Assembly: GCA_017443895.1 (NCBI GenBank)
Contig: JAFSXU010000064.1
Coordinates: 1 to 64,000 of the forward strand
Direction of reading: 5' to 3'
DNA: 64,000 nt
DNA from: Clostridia bacterium
Lineage (GTDB): Bacteria; Bacillota; Clostridia; UBA1381
The notes beneath the pieces are model-generated. The model saw nothing but the letters and a program-made list of their open reading frames with translations. It ran no database searches and had not been told where the DNA came from. Made by a program: the position numbers and the translations under genes. This document shows positions 1 through 7,666 of this stretch, in pieces (within the stretch, counting starts at the first letter, position 1; each line of letters opens with the position of its first letter).

Positions 1-101
1 CCCTTGAGATCAGGAAACGAAGCGACAAAACCACCTTCTGATGTGTCCTCTACGATTTCCATACGGTACGGTAACTTCATGTATTCATCAATCGTTTTCA
101 T
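1..101 (-). CDS. HicB-family antitoxin, N-terminal part (runs off left edge)
   Basis: The minus strand from 101 reads MKTIDEYMKLPYRMEIVEDT and continues SEGGFVASFPDLK before the window ends. This is the N-terminus typical of HicB-family antitoxins, whose partial RNase-H-like fold begins with such a strand-turn-strand. An AGGAGG-type ribosome site lies just upstream (about 111-116). HicB proteins normally neutralise the HicA mRNA interferase. No hicA is seen immediately upstream on this strand (the neighbour is yafQ-like), so it may be solitary or have its partner beyond the edge. The assignment rests on about 33 residues only. Confidence 0.65.
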   Translation of the reverse strand, partial: MKTIDEYMKLPYRMEIVEDTSEGGFVASFPDLK

Positions 102-182
102 TATCGTTAGCCTCCTCGCTTTCGATTATTTCTTTGACCATATTTGTTTTAGAGATAGCGGTGTTAGCATTTGATGAAAATA

Positions 183-473
183 TTATTTGTCAAAGAGATC
201 GGAATGTGTGCCGGTACGGGTGGCAAGCAAGACTAAAGCCTCTTTCTCCACACGGTATATCAGCACCCAATCAGGTTCTATGTGACAATCACGATAACCA
301 CTCCAATTTCCTGTCAATGGGTGGTCATGATATTTTTCGGGAAGCGGTTCTTGCCTTAACAGCATATCAACAACCTCATTCAAAAGATCTAAATCTGCAC
401 CCCGCTTTACCATTCGGCGCAGATCTTTTTTGAAACTTGAGGTTTGCTTTAACTCAAGCATCTGCTGTGACAC
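183..473 (-). CDS. yafQ: YafQ-family mRNA interferase toxin
   Basis: A 96-residue RelE/ParE-superfamily toxin of the YafQ branch, which cuts mRNA in the ribosome A site. The family's catalytic pattern is visible: histidines at 49 and 51, H64, D68-W69, H90 and F94, within KYHDHPLTG, CHIEPDWVLIY and GTHSDLF. The length equals the usual 90-96 residues. It starts 3 bases after the RelB-like antitoxin stop, so the two are one operon in antitoxin-toxin order. The set of catalytic residues looks complete, so the toxin should be active when free. Confidence 0.93.
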   Translation of the reverse strand: MSQQMLELKQTSSFKKDLRRMVKRGADLDLLNEVVDMLLRQEPLPEKYHDHPLTGNWSGYRDCHIEPDWVLIYRVEKEALVLLATRTGTHSDLFDK

Positions 474-476
474 AGA

Positions 477-773
477 TTACACCTCCTCATCATTTTCCTC
501 AAGTGCATCAGCAAGTGCATCTTTAAATGAGGAATAAGGCTTAGCTTCAACCTTTCCGCTGATAATATCATCTGCTTCTTTCATTGCAGCAATAGTCTCA
601 GCATTTGGTATCTCACGAACAAGGTCAAAGGGTAATCCTCTAAAGTCGAGAGATTTGTATAAAAACATATTGATTGCATCTGAGAGTGAAACGCCCATGC
701 TCTTATAAAGAGCTTCTACTTGAGCTTTTATATCAGGCTCGGTGCGAACATTTATAACTGCGGTCTTAGCCAT
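477..773 (-). CDS. dinJ: RelB/DinJ-family antitoxin
   Basis: 98 residues. The first 45 form a ribbon-helix-helix DNA-binding domain (AVINVRTEPDIKAQVE, then MGVSLSDAINMFL), which binds its own operator. The acidic, charged tail (EADDIISGKVEAKPYSS onward) should wrap the toxin. It is the first gene of a minus-strand operon with the YafQ toxin and has a good AAGGAGG ribosome site (about 781-787). In this family the antitoxin-toxin complex represses the operon, which fits the repeated ATTTGT motifs around its promoter. Confidence 0.93.
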   Translation of the reverse strand: MAKTAVINVRTEPDIKAQVEALYKSMGVSLSDAINMFLYKSLDFRGLPFDLVREIPNAETIAAMKEADDIISGKVEAKPYSSFKDALADALEENDEEV

Positions 774-804
774 AGAAAAAACCTCCTTAAATCTTTATGT
801 TTAT

Positions 805-833
805 AGTATATCACAAATGTATGACAAATGCAA
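805..833 (-). promoter_or_regulatory. Promoter of the relB-yafQ operon
   Basis: On the minus strand TTGCAT (828-833) and TATACT (805-810) are separated by 17 bases. Two copies of CATTTGT flank the -35 region and may be the antitoxin operator. Confidence 0.65.
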
Positions 834-969
834 CACAAATTAAAAGTTTTTGAAGCGGCCGGTCAAATCTCTACAGGTATTTTTCCACTGAACGGGCGCC
901 TCCCTTCGTGCGCAAAAAAAGCGAAATCAAAAGGGTAATTAAAACCACAATAAAAAGGAAGGTGAAAAA
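834..969. other. Non-coding stretch before small terminase; possible packaging-start region
   Basis: About 135 bases between the divergent toxin-antitoxin operon and the small terminase gene carry no gene. In phages with P27-type small terminases the packaging start commonly sits just before this gene, usually after an HNH endonuclease gene that is not present here. The region is GC-rich at 852-905 relative to its neighbours. Assignment as a packaging site is inference from position only. The small terminase ribosome site AAGGAAGGTG is at about 955-964. Confidence 0.25.
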
Positions 970-1518
970 ATGCCAACAAAATCAAATAACATAGGCGGTC
1001 GCGGTGGCAAACGACTGGGCGCCGGACGCAAGAAATCCGCTGCAAAAGAAAAAGCCGAAAGCGGTAATCCGGGCGGCAGAAAATTGGCGGTTTTGGACAT
1101 ACCCGAAGTTGAGGGTGTTGAAATGCCGAGGCCTCACGATTTTCTATCGGCAGAACAGAGAGACGGAAGTACGCTTCAGGCGGAGGAAATATACTCCGAC
1201 ACATGGGAGTGGCTCAAAAAGATAGGCTGCGCCGCAAAAGTATCTCCTCAGCTTTTGGAGCGATATGCTATGTGCAGCGCACGGTGGATACAGTGCGAGG
1301 AAATGACTAACCGCATGGGTTTCCTTTCAAAGCACCCGACCACGCAAAAGCCGATACCATCTCCCTTTATCAATATCGGCATCAATTATATGAATCAGGC
1401 GGTGCGCCTGTGGAACGAAATATTCCAAATCGTAAAAGAAAATTGCAGTACAGACTATGGGGACTCCTCTCCGCAGGATGACCTTATGGAAAGATTGCTA
1501 AAAGCAAGGAAAGGATAA
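970..1518 (+). CDS. terS: Phage terminase small subunit, P27 family
   Basis: 182 residues. The N-terminus is basic and glycine-rich (GGRGGKRLGAGRKKSAA, residues 9-25), as in P27-family small terminases that recognise the packaging site. A conserved helical core follows (IYSDTWEWLKKIG, then LLERYAMCSARW around residues 97-111) and a C-terminal stretch MNQAVRLWNEIFQIVKEN. It should form a ring that loads the large terminase onto DNA. The large subunit normally follows directly, but here it lies 7.8 kb downstream. Confidence 0.88.
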   Translation: MPTKSNNIGGRGGKRLGAGRKKSAAKEKAESGNPGGRKLAVLDIPEVEGVEMPRPHDFLSAEQRDGSTLQAEEIYSDTWEWLKKIGCAAKVSPQLLERYAMCSARWIQCEEMTNRMGFLSKHPTTQKPIPSPFINIGINYMNQAVRLWNEIFQIVKENCSTDYGDSSPQDDLMERLLKARKG

Positions 1519-1522
1519 AATT

Positions 1523-2311
1523 ATGTTTGAAAAAGTAAACCCCTCGCACCCTGATAAGGTAGCGGATAGAATTGCGGGCGCAGTTGTTGACCTCGCATAC
1601 CAAAAAGAGAATAACCCCAAAATCGCCGTGGAAGTCTTAATAGGTCACGGCGTTTGTCATGTTATAGCTGAATCGTCTGTTGAAATTGATACAGTAGATG
1701 TGTGCAAAGCAGTGCACAGGATCGCGGGAAATAACATGATGGTAAACTTCAGATGTGTAAAACAGAACCGCCGCCTCGCTCAAAACCAAGAACACGGTTT
1801 TCGTTGCGGAGATAACGGTATATTCAAAGGCGTGCCCTTAACCAAAACTCAGAAGAAACTTACAGAGATTGCAAAAGATGTGTATAACACATACCCTTAT
1901 GACGGCAAGTACATTTTAGACAAGTCACGGTTTGTCATTTGCCAAAGCAATGCCAATACATCAGATTTAAAGGAGCGCTACCCCGCCGCCGAAATAAATC
2001 CAATCGGTGATTGGACAGGCGGTACGGATGTTGATACGGGCGCAACAAACAGAAAGCTCGGTTCCGATATGGCAGACAGCGTAACAGGTGGTGGCTTACA
2101 CGGCAAAGACCTATCAAAAGCCGATGTCTCTGTCAACATCTACGCTTTCTTAACAGCGCAGGAAATACACAAACCCGTAGAGCTTTGCTGCGCTATCGGT
2201 GACGACACTGTTGACGGCAGACCGTATTCGGAGATTGTCGGGATCGCAAGAGAGTATATTCGCTCCGTTGGCGGTTTTGAGAAGTTTGCGGAATGGGGGC
2301 TTGTAAGATGA
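1523..2311 (+). CDS. metK: Phage-encoded S-adenosylmethionine synthetase (short form)
   Basis: Makes S-adenosylmethionine from ATP and methionine. The family landmarks are present in order: NPSHPDKVADRI (residues 6-17, the ATP/Mg HPDK loop), FRCGDNGIF (the GAGDQG-like loop), DWTGGTDVDTGATNRKLGSD and GGGLHGKDLSKAD (the phosphate-binding GGGAFSGKD motif). At 262 residues it is much shorter than the cellular enzyme (about 380-400), having lost parts between motifs, as in other phage forms. It lies directly before a DNA methyltransferase whose start overlaps its stop codon (ATGA), so the operon pairs cofactor supply with DNA methylation. Activity is inferred. Confidence 0.82.
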   Translation: MFEKVNPSHPDKVADRIAGAVVDLAYQKENNPKIAVEVLIGHGVCHVIAESSVEIDTVDVCKAVHRIAGNNMMVNFRCVKQNRRLAQNQEHGFRCGDNGIFKGVPLTKTQKKLTEIAKDVYNTYPYDGKYILDKSRFVICQSNANTSDLKERYPAAEINPIGDWTGGTDVDTGATNRKLGSDMADSVTGGGLHGKDLSKADVSVNIYAFLTAQEIHKPVELCCAIGDDTVDGRPYSEIVGIAREYIRSVGGFEKFAEWGLVR

Positions 2312-3552
2312 ATACTACTACAGAGATGCAACTGATACCGGTTGAGAAACTTGTGCCGTATGCAAACAACGCGCGTACACATTCCCCGGAGCAGATAACC
2401 AAGCTCCGCTCCTCCTTGCGTGAATTTGGGTTTGTAAACCCCGTTATCATTGATAAGGATTTCAATGTAATAGCCGGACACGGCAGAATAACCGCCGCCA
2501 AAGAAGAAGGTATTAAGGAAGTGCCGTGTGTTTTTGTTGATTATCTAACAGAAGCACAGAAGAAAGCGTATATCTTAGCCGACAACCGTATGGCCTTAGA
2601 TGCAGGTTGGGACGATGAGCTTTTACGCATCGAATTGGAAGAACTGCAAGGACTGGATTTTGACCTTGCTCTTACGGGATTTGACGATAAAGAACTCGCT
2701 TCTCTCTTTAATACCGATGTCGAAACCAAAGAAGATGACTTTGATGTAGATGCGGAACTTGAAAAGCCTACATTTACACACAAGGGCGATGTGTGGGTTT
2801 TAGGCAGACATCGACTTGTCTGCGGTGACAGCACAAAAAAAGAAACCTTTGACCTGCTTATGCAGGATGAAAGGGCAAATCTCGTTATTACGGACCCGCC
2901 GTATAATGTCAACTATGAAGGCTCAGCGGGTAAAATACAAAACGATAATATGGCAGACGATAAGTTTTACTCTTTTCTGCTCGATGCCTTTAAAAATACC
3001 GAAGCGGTTATGGCAGATGACGCTTCCATATATGTTTTCCACGCCGACACCGAAGGCCTCAATTTCAGACGAGCCTTTAAGGATGCCGGTTTTTATTTGT
3101 CCGGGACTTGTATCTGGAAAAAGCAGTCGCTTGTTCTCGGCCGTTCCCCGTATCAGTGGCAGCACGAGCCTATCCTATTCGGTTGGAAGAAAGGCGGAAA
3201 GCATCAATGGTACACGGGGCGGAAAGAAACAACGATATGGGAATACGACAAACCCAAAAAGAACTCCGATCACCCGACTATGAAGCCTATTCCGCTTCTT
3301 GCGTATCCGATACAGAATTCAAGTATGTCAAACTGTATCGTTCTCGATCCGTTCGGTGGTAGCGGTTCTACCCTTATCGCCTGTCAGCAGACGGACAGGA
3401 TTTGCCGAACCATAGAGCTTGACGAAAAGTTCTGTGATGTCATAGTCAAGAGATATATAGAGTTTGTCGGTTCGGATGATGAGGTTAAAGTGATCAGAGA
3501 TAATCAAGAGATATCTTTCAAAGATATACACGAGGATTATGCAAATGAATGA
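2308..3552 (+). CDS. ParB-domain DNA adenine/cytosine-N4 methyltransferase
   Basis: 414 residues from the ATG at 2308, chosen over an ATG at 2293 because a GGGGG ribosome site lies 8 bases upstream and the start overlaps the metK stop. Residues 8-110 are a ParB/sulfiredoxin-like domain with the GHGR motif (57-60). Residues 165-400 are an amino-methyltransferase: DPPY (196-199) and the SAM-binding DPFGGSGS (347-354). DPPY before FxGxG marks the beta group of N6-adenine/N4-cytosine enzymes. Such ParB-methylase fusions are common in phages and plasmids and probably protect phage DNA from host restriction. Confidence 0.9.
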   Translation: MNTTTEMQLIPVEKLVPYANNARTHSPEQITKLRSSLREFGFVNPVIIDKDFNVIAGHGRITAAKEEGIKEVPCVFVDYLTEAQKKAYILADNRMALDAGWDDELLRIELEELQGLDFDLALTGFDDKELASLFNTDVETKEDDFDVDAELEKPTFTHKGDVWVLGRHRLVCGDSTKKETFDLLMQDERANLVITDPPYNVNYEGSAGKIQNDNMADDKFYSFLLDAFKNTEAVMADDASIYVFHADTEGLNFRRAFKDAGFYLSGTCIWKKQSLVLGRSPYQWQHEPILFGWKKGGKHQWYTGRKETTIWEYDKPKKNSDHPTMKPIPLLAYPIQNSSMSNCIVLDPFGGSGSTLIACQQTDRICRTIELDEKFCDVIVKRYIEFVGSDDEVKVIRDNQEISFKDIHEDYANE

Positions 3553-3690
3553 TAGAAAACTAACCCTCGGCAGTCTCTTTGACGGCTCCGGCGGTTTTCC
3601 GCTCGGCGGTCTGCCATTTCCCATTAGTGTGATAACAAAATGGACGCCGTAGCTCAAACATTATAGCAATAAGGGGGGCTTTTGCTTCCA
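3545..3690 (+). pseudogene. Remnant of a C5-cytosine DNA methyltransferase
   Basis: An ATG at 3545 overlaps the end of the preceding methyltransferase and reads MNDRKLTLGSLFDGSGGFPL, the SAM-binding motif I of C5-cytosine methylases (LFDGSGGF). After GGL the sequence jumps to PFPISVITKWTP and a stop (3650-3652). Reading on past the stop gives LKHYSNKGG. In intact relatives these blocks flank a stretch of about a dozen residues and are followed by an MKHYG segment, so the gene has an internal deletion, a stop, and loses the rest. Motif IV (PCQ) is absent. A new methyltransferase gene begins at 3785. Confidence 0.72.
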
Positions 3691-3784
3691 TATTTTTCAA
3701 TATATGTGATGTTATGGATGCCTGTTTCTGAATTGTTGCAATCTATTTTTTTATAGTAATCAAGATTAAAAAAAGGAGGTCGCT

Positions 3785-4753
3785 TTGAATTTTCAAGCTG
3801 ATAAAATCTATTGCGGAGATGCTTTTGAAACACTTAAAACTTTTCCCGATGAAAGTGTAAACTGCTGTATAACTTCACCCCCATATTACGGTTTGCGTGA
3901 CTATGGAGTTGATGGCCAAATAGGCAATGAAACAACTACGGAAGAATATATTTATAACTTGATTAAAGTTTTTGATGAAATCAAGCGTATTCTGAAAAAA
4001 GATGGCACATTATGGCTAAACATTGGTGATAGCTACGCTGGAAGCAATCAAGGAAAAGGCGCAAAAAATCCAAGTCGCCTGCAATTTGCGAACAGAGGAA
4101 CCCAATATATGTTTACACAAAGTGTATCAAGACTTGCGCATGTAAAAGGTTGCAAGCCAAAAGACCTAATAGGTATCCCTTGGATGTTGGCGTTTGCTCT
4201 TCGCGGTAGTGGTTGGTATCTAAGGCAAGACATTATTTGGGCGAAGGGTAACCCAATGCCTGAAAGCGTAAAAGACAGATGTACAAAATCGCATGAATAT
4301 ATTTTTCTGTTAAGTAAATCAAAACGATACTACTTTGACAACTCTGCGATGCGAGAGCCTGCAGTATCATTGAATGACCTTAGCCGCCGCCTACAAAGTG
4401 GACATGCTTTGTGGACTAACAACAAAGCAAAAGACACATATGCTGTATCTGGGAAAAACCGTAGCAGAACCGAATTATATAGCAAAGACGGTATGCGAAA
4501 CAAACGTGATGTTTGGTTTGTCAATACAAAAAAATATAGTGGCGCACATTTTGCAACATACCCTGATACACTTATAGAACCTTGTATCTTAGCAGGTTGT
4601 CCTAAAGGTGGTATTGTTTTAGATCCTTTTATAGGTAGTGGAACAACGGCCGTGGTCGCTGCACGGCACAACCGGCATTACATAGGTATAGAGTTAAACC
4701 CAAACTATGTTAAAATAGCCAATACACGGATCGAGGATAGCTTGTCTGTGTAA
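3785..4753 (+). CDS. DNA methyltransferase, beta-class (TSPPY)
   Basis: 322 residues. The catalytic TSPPY (30-34) comes first and the SAM-binding DPFIGSGT (280-287) last, the beta-class order. SPPY rather than DPPY is more usual in N4-cytosine enzymes. A target-recognition stretch lies between (about residues 85-260). The start is TTG at 3785, supported by AGGAGG at 3774-3780. The gene sits just after the C5-methylase remnant and is AT-richer than the metK-methylase operon, so it looks like a later arrival, perhaps one that replaced the older enzyme's function. No cognate restriction gene is seen nearby. Confidence 0.88.
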   Translation: MNFQADKIYCGDAFETLKTFPDESVNCCITSPPYYGLRDYGVDGQIGNETTTEEYIYNLIKVFDEIKRILKKDGTLWLNIGDSYAGSNQGKGAKNPSRLQFANRGTQYMFTQSVSRLAHVKGCKPKDLIGIPWMLAFALRGSGWYLRQDIIWAKGNPMPESVKDRCTKSHEYIFLLSKSKRYYFDNSAMREPAVSLNDLSRRLQSGHALWTNNKAKDTYAVSGKNRSRTELYSKDGMRNKRDVWFVNTKKYSGAHFATYPDTLIEPCILAGCPKGGIVLDPFIGSGTTAVVAARHNRHYIGIELNPNYVKIANTRIEDSLSV

Positions 4754-4826
4754 TAAATATATATTCCCAATGAAAGCGCTTAACATTACACAAAATAAAC
4801 ACTAAAATCTTGGGTAGTATACATAC

Positions 4827-4855
4827 TTGATATATAAAGCTTTGCAAGCTAATAT
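4827..4855 (+). promoter_or_regulatory. Accessory-block promoter, copy 1
   Basis: TTGATA (4827-4832), 17-base spacer, TAATAT (4850-4855) followed by GTGACTAC. First of six copies of the same promoter layout. It drives the 229-residue gene at 4890. Confidence 0.7.
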
Positions 4856-4889
4856 GTGACTACAAAATTACAAAGGAGGACATATAAAA

Positions 4890-5579
4890 ATGACAGTAAC
4901 TTATGCAAAAATCAAATTTAATGTCACAGGCACAAAACGAAAAGAGCTCGTGAGCCTTATTTCACGCTTCACAGGTTGTGATGCGAAGTACAAAGGCGCG
5001 CCGTCGTTTGCCTACGAGGTGGACTACTTCACCATCGACAAAAACGGAACGCTCATATTTGATGACAGAGCCGACAGCGAGGTTATCGAAAGACTGCTCG
5101 AAATGCTCTACGACAACGGCTTTATTGCCGAAAATGATGAAACGGAGCAGGAACCGCAGGCGGACGAAACAGGACTGACGATTGAAATTCCCCGTGATAA
5201 AGTCGATTACAACAAATTCATAAAACAGCTTCAAGTTAAAAAGAGTCTAATAAAACAGGCACTTGAAGTTGATGATATTGTTATACCGCACACACAGGAT
5301 AATATTTCATTCCGTTGGTTTAACAATGTTGAACCAAGAATTGCAAAGGCTTATGACGAATTTTTATCCGCCCTTTACAAATTCACAAATAAGCAAACAA
5401 GGATAAACTCGACTGAAGCAAAATCGGAAAATAAAAAGTACGCATTTCGTTGTTTCCTGCTTCGGCTCGGTTTTATCGGCTCAGAATATAAAGAGACCAG
5501 AAAAATCCTGCTCAGAAACCTTGAAGGCAGCAGTGCATTTAAAAACGGCAGAACAAGCGAGGTGACAGAAAATGACTGA
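4890..5579 (+). CDS. Phage accessory protein of unknown function with C-terminal module shared with the amidoligase
   Basis: 229 residues, not assigned to a function. The N-terminus (1-80) looks like a small alpha/beta domain, followed by an acidic linker (81-95) and a helical region. Residues 183-221 (YAFRCFLLRLGFIGSEYKET, then a segment ending SAFKNG) closely match the C-terminus of the amidoligase 1.3 kb downstream, so the two proteins share a portable module. Ribosome site AAAGGAGG at about 4872-4879. It overlaps the next gene by 8 bases. Similar proteins are often labelled virulence-related in Firmicutes mobile elements, but I see no basis for that. Confidence 0.8.
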   Translation: MTVTYAKIKFNVTGTKRKELVSLISRFTGCDAKYKGAPSFAYEVDYFTIDKNGTLIFDDRADSEVIERLLEMLYDNGFIAENDETEQEPQADETGLTIEIPRDKVDYNKFIKQLQVKKSLIKQALEVDDIVIPHTQDNISFRWFNNVEPRIAKAYDEFLSALYKFTNKQTRINSTEAKSENKKYAFRCFLLRLGFIGSEYKETRKILLRNLEGSSAFKNGRTSEVTEND

Positions 5580-5796
5580 CAGGTTTTTCACCGTAACCAA
5601 ATGCGACCGTTGCGGAGCCTCGCTTGACGGTGGCAGAATAATGTCAATGTTCAATACTGACTGTATTTGTATGGACTGCCACAAAAAGGAGCGTAAACTC
5701 CCCAAATTCAAGGAGGCGCTTGATGCAGAACTTGCCGAAATACAGCGTGGGAACTACAATTTCAAGGGCATCGGATACCCCGATAAACAGATGTAA
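5572..5796 (+). CDS. Small zinc-ribbon protein
   Basis: 74 residues with two CxxC pairs: KCDRCGAS (10-17) and CICMDCHKKE (31-40). This forms a single zinc ribbon, followed by a charged helix. The start ATG overlaps the preceding stop, so the two are translationally coupled. Function unknown; possibly a DNA- or RNA-binding accessory factor. A second, unrelated zinc-ribbon gene lies at 7416 in the same block. Confidence 0.8.
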   Translation: MTDRFFTVTKCDRCGASLDGGRIMSMFNTDCICMDCHKKERKLPKFKEALDAELAEIQRGNYNFKGIGYPDKQM

Positions 5797-5837
5797 TATA
5801 CACAATAATATGTGTGTATCTTTGTGTAGTAATCGTA

Positions 5838-5866
5838 TTGATATAATCTCCTTTCAGAGGTAATAT
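5838..5866 (+). promoter_or_regulatory. Accessory-block promoter, copy 2
   Basis: TTGATA (5838-5843), 17 bases ending CAGAGG, TAATAT (5861-5866) followed by GTGTACAAC. Precedes the amidoligase. Upstream at 5793-5830 are TAATATACACAA and TTTGTGTAGTAAT boxes that recur before the other copies. Confidence 0.75.
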
Positions 5867-5914
5867 GTGTACAACAAAAGGGACAGGAAACCCAAAGAAA
5901 AGGAGATTAAAACA

Positions 5915-6859
5915 ATGACAGAAAGAACATTAAACCAAATCACAGAAATGAAAAAGCAGACCATAGGCGTTGAGGTTGAAATGAACAACATCAGCAGAGA
6001 AAAAGCAGCGAGAGTTGCAGCCGAGTATTTCGGAACACACCGCTACCAAAACACAGCAAGCCGAAACGGTTACATGACCTGGTCAGCTTGGGACGCCGAC
6101 GGCAGAGAATGGAAATTCCAAAAGGATGTAAGCATTCAAGGCCCCGACGACGAGAAATGCGAACTGGTAACGCCGATACTTTACTACAGCGACATTGAAA
6201 CCTTGCAGGAGCTTGTAAGACGGTTAAGGAAAGCAGGAGCAAAAAGCGACTACTCAAGAGGCTGCGGAGTACACATTCACATCGGCGCAAACGGACACAA
6301 CGCCAAGACCTTAAGAAACCTTGCAAACATCATGGCAAGCCACGAAAGCCTTTTGATAAACGCAATCAACATTGACGAGGGCAGAACGAGAACATACTGC
6401 AAAACGGTAAACAGAAACTTCTTAACAGCCCTCAATCAAACAAAGCCAAGAACCATGTCGGCGCTTGCAGATGTTTGGTACACATCACAGGGAGCAAGCT
6501 ACGGACGGAGCCAGCACTACAACGAAAGCAGATACCATCAGCTAAACTACCATTCAGTATTTACAAAAGGTACGATTGAGTTAAGACTTTTCCAATTCGA
6601 CATACCGAGAAACGGAAAGAAAAACGGCCTCCACGCAGGCGAGCTTAAAGCCTACATACAGCTTTGCTTAGCGCTTTCGCAAATGGCAAAAACAGCAAAG
6701 AGCGCAAGCCCCAAGCCACAGCAAAACGAAAACCCAAAATACGCAATGCGGACTTGGCTCCTACGCCTCGGATTTATCGGAGACGAATTCAAAACCGCAA
6801 GAGAGGTTTTAACAAAAAGACTTGAAGGAGACTGCAGTTTCAGACACGGCAGAGCATAA
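5915..6859 (+). CDS. Amidoligase-family enzyme (GCS/ATP-grasp-like peptide-bond former)
   Basis: 314 residues from ATG 5915, chosen over an upstream GTG (5867) that lies inside the promoter tail; AGGAG is at 5901-5905. It carries the amidoligase_2 hallmarks: GVEVEMN (18-24), an acidic metal-binding strand as in glutamate-cysteine ligase; CGVHIHIG (117-124), a metal/nucleotide histidine motif; and GTIELRLFQFD (219-229). Members are predicted to form amide bonds between an amino acid and a peptide or amine with ATP. Residues 275-314 are the module shared with the protein at 4890. Two gamma-glutamylcyclotransferase-like genes follow, the expected partners for such a ligase. Substrate unknown. 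Confidence 0.87.
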   Translation: MTERTLNQITEMKKQTIGVEVEMNNISREKAARVAAEYFGTHRYQNTASRNGYMTWSAWDADGREWKFQKDVSIQGPDDEKCELVTPILYYSDIETLQELVRRLRKAGAKSDYSRGCGVHIHIGANGHNAKTLRNLANIMASHESLLINAINIDEGRTRTYCKTVNRNFLTALNQTKPRTMSALADVWYTSQGASYGRSQHYNESRYHQLNYHSVFTKGTIELRLFQFDIPRNGKKNGLHAGELKAYIQLCLALSQMAKTAKSASPKPQQNENPKYAMRTWLLRLGFIGDEFKTAREVLTKRLEGDCSFRHGRA

Positions 6860-6861
6860 AG

Positions 6862-6935
6862 CGAAGGTGATAGCCTTCCGCCGCCTTCCCGACCGCCACG
6901 AGCGGTCTTAAGGCAGTAGAAGGGTGTTACCTTCG
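6862..6935 (+). promoter_or_regulatory. Structured leader between amidoligase and first cyclotransferase gene
   Basis: CGAAGGTGATA (6862-6872) can pair fully, with two G-U pairs, with TGTTACCTTCG (6925-6935). Inside are GCCTT/AAGGC and a tip GACCGC-CACGA-GCGGTC (6891-6907). The right arm CCTT can alternatively pair with the AAAGG of the next ribosome site. This resembles an on/off translational switch. Function is inference. Confidence 0.45.
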
Positions 6936-6942
6936 GAAAGGA

Positions 6943-7419
6943 ATGATGAATACTATGAAAAAATACTACATTGCTTACGGGAGCAATTTAAACCTCCCAC
7001 AAATGCAGTACCGCTGTCCGACTGCAAAAATCATCGGCACGGCATTGATTAAAGACTACGAGCTACTCTTTAAGGGTGGTTTCGGATACGCTTACCTCAC
7101 CATTGAACCAAAGCAGGGCGAGCAAGTACCCGTCGCAGTATGGGAACTGGAAACAGCCGATGAGAAATCGCTTGACCAATACGAAGGGTACCCGAACTTT
7201 TACTACAAAAAGGATATGACGGTTACGGTAAAAGATATACAAACGGGCGAAGAAAAGGTCCTGGATGCGTTTGTATACATAATGCGCGAAGAACATAAAT
7301 GCAGTATTCCGTCAATGCGATACTGGGAAACCTGCCTTGACGGATACCGAAGCTTTTGCTTTGACGAGGCGGTGCTAAGGAAGGCTGCAATAGAAAGCGA
7401 GAGGAGATGCAAGGAATGA
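6943..7419 (+). CDS. Gamma-glutamylcyclotransferase-like (AIG2 fold) protein 1
   Basis: 158 residues, or 154 if the in-frame ATG at 6955 is used; the family N-terminus fits the latter (KKYYIAYGSNLN), while AAGGA at 6938-6942 touches the first ATG. YGSN is the substrate-binding loop of the cyclotransferase fold, and the conserved acidic site is in DQYEGYPNFYYKK. Known relatives release 5-oxoproline from gamma-glutamyl amines or peptides. Placed directly after the amidoligase, it could remove or cyclise what the ligase adds. A zinc-ribbon gene overlaps its end. Confidence 0.87.
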   Translation: MMNTMKKYYIAYGSNLNLPQMQYRCPTAKIIGTALIKDYELLFKGGFGYAYLTIEPKQGEQVPVAVWELETADEKSLDQYEGYPNFYYKKDMTVTVKDIQTGEEKVLDAFVYIMREEHKCSIPSMRYWETCLDGYRSFCFDEAVLRKAAIESERRCKE

Positions 7420-7625
7420 AGGTTCAAATCACAAGAGAAAGAAAATGCCCCATTTGCGGCGGAATATATACCGGAGCGCCTGCCATGTCAAGGACTGATA
7501 ACAAGACCTTAATATGCAGTGATTGCGGCACAAGACAGGCTTTGATGTCAATAGGTGTAAATAAGTCGGAGCAGGATAAAATACTTGAAACGATACATCG
7601 GTTCAAGGCTACCGAAGATCAGTAA
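7416..7625 (+). CDS. Small zinc-ribbon protein 2
   Basis: 69 residues from ATG 7416, which overlaps the preceding stop. Two CxxC pairs, CPICGGIY and CSDCGTRQAL, form a zinc ribbon at residues 9-38, followed by a helix. The same kind of protein occurs widely in Clostridia mobile elements. Function unknown. It is co-transcribed with the first cyclotransferase-like gene. Confidence 0.75.
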   Translation: MKVQITRERKCPICGGIYTGAPAMSRTDNKTLICSDCGTRQALMSIGVNKSEQDKILETIHRFKATEDQ

Positions 7626-7666
7626 ACTACACAAAAGCCAGGAAAGAACATTGTGTAGTAATCGTA

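Noticed and set aside
41-433. An open plus-strand frame of 130 codons at the left edge
   Set aside because: It lies opposite the YafQ-like toxin and the HicB start, whose families are clear on the minus strand; no ribosome site and no recognisable family.
863-1204. A 113-codon minus-strand frame before and over the small terminase gene
   Set aside because: It overlaps the small terminase start and has no ribosome site or family.
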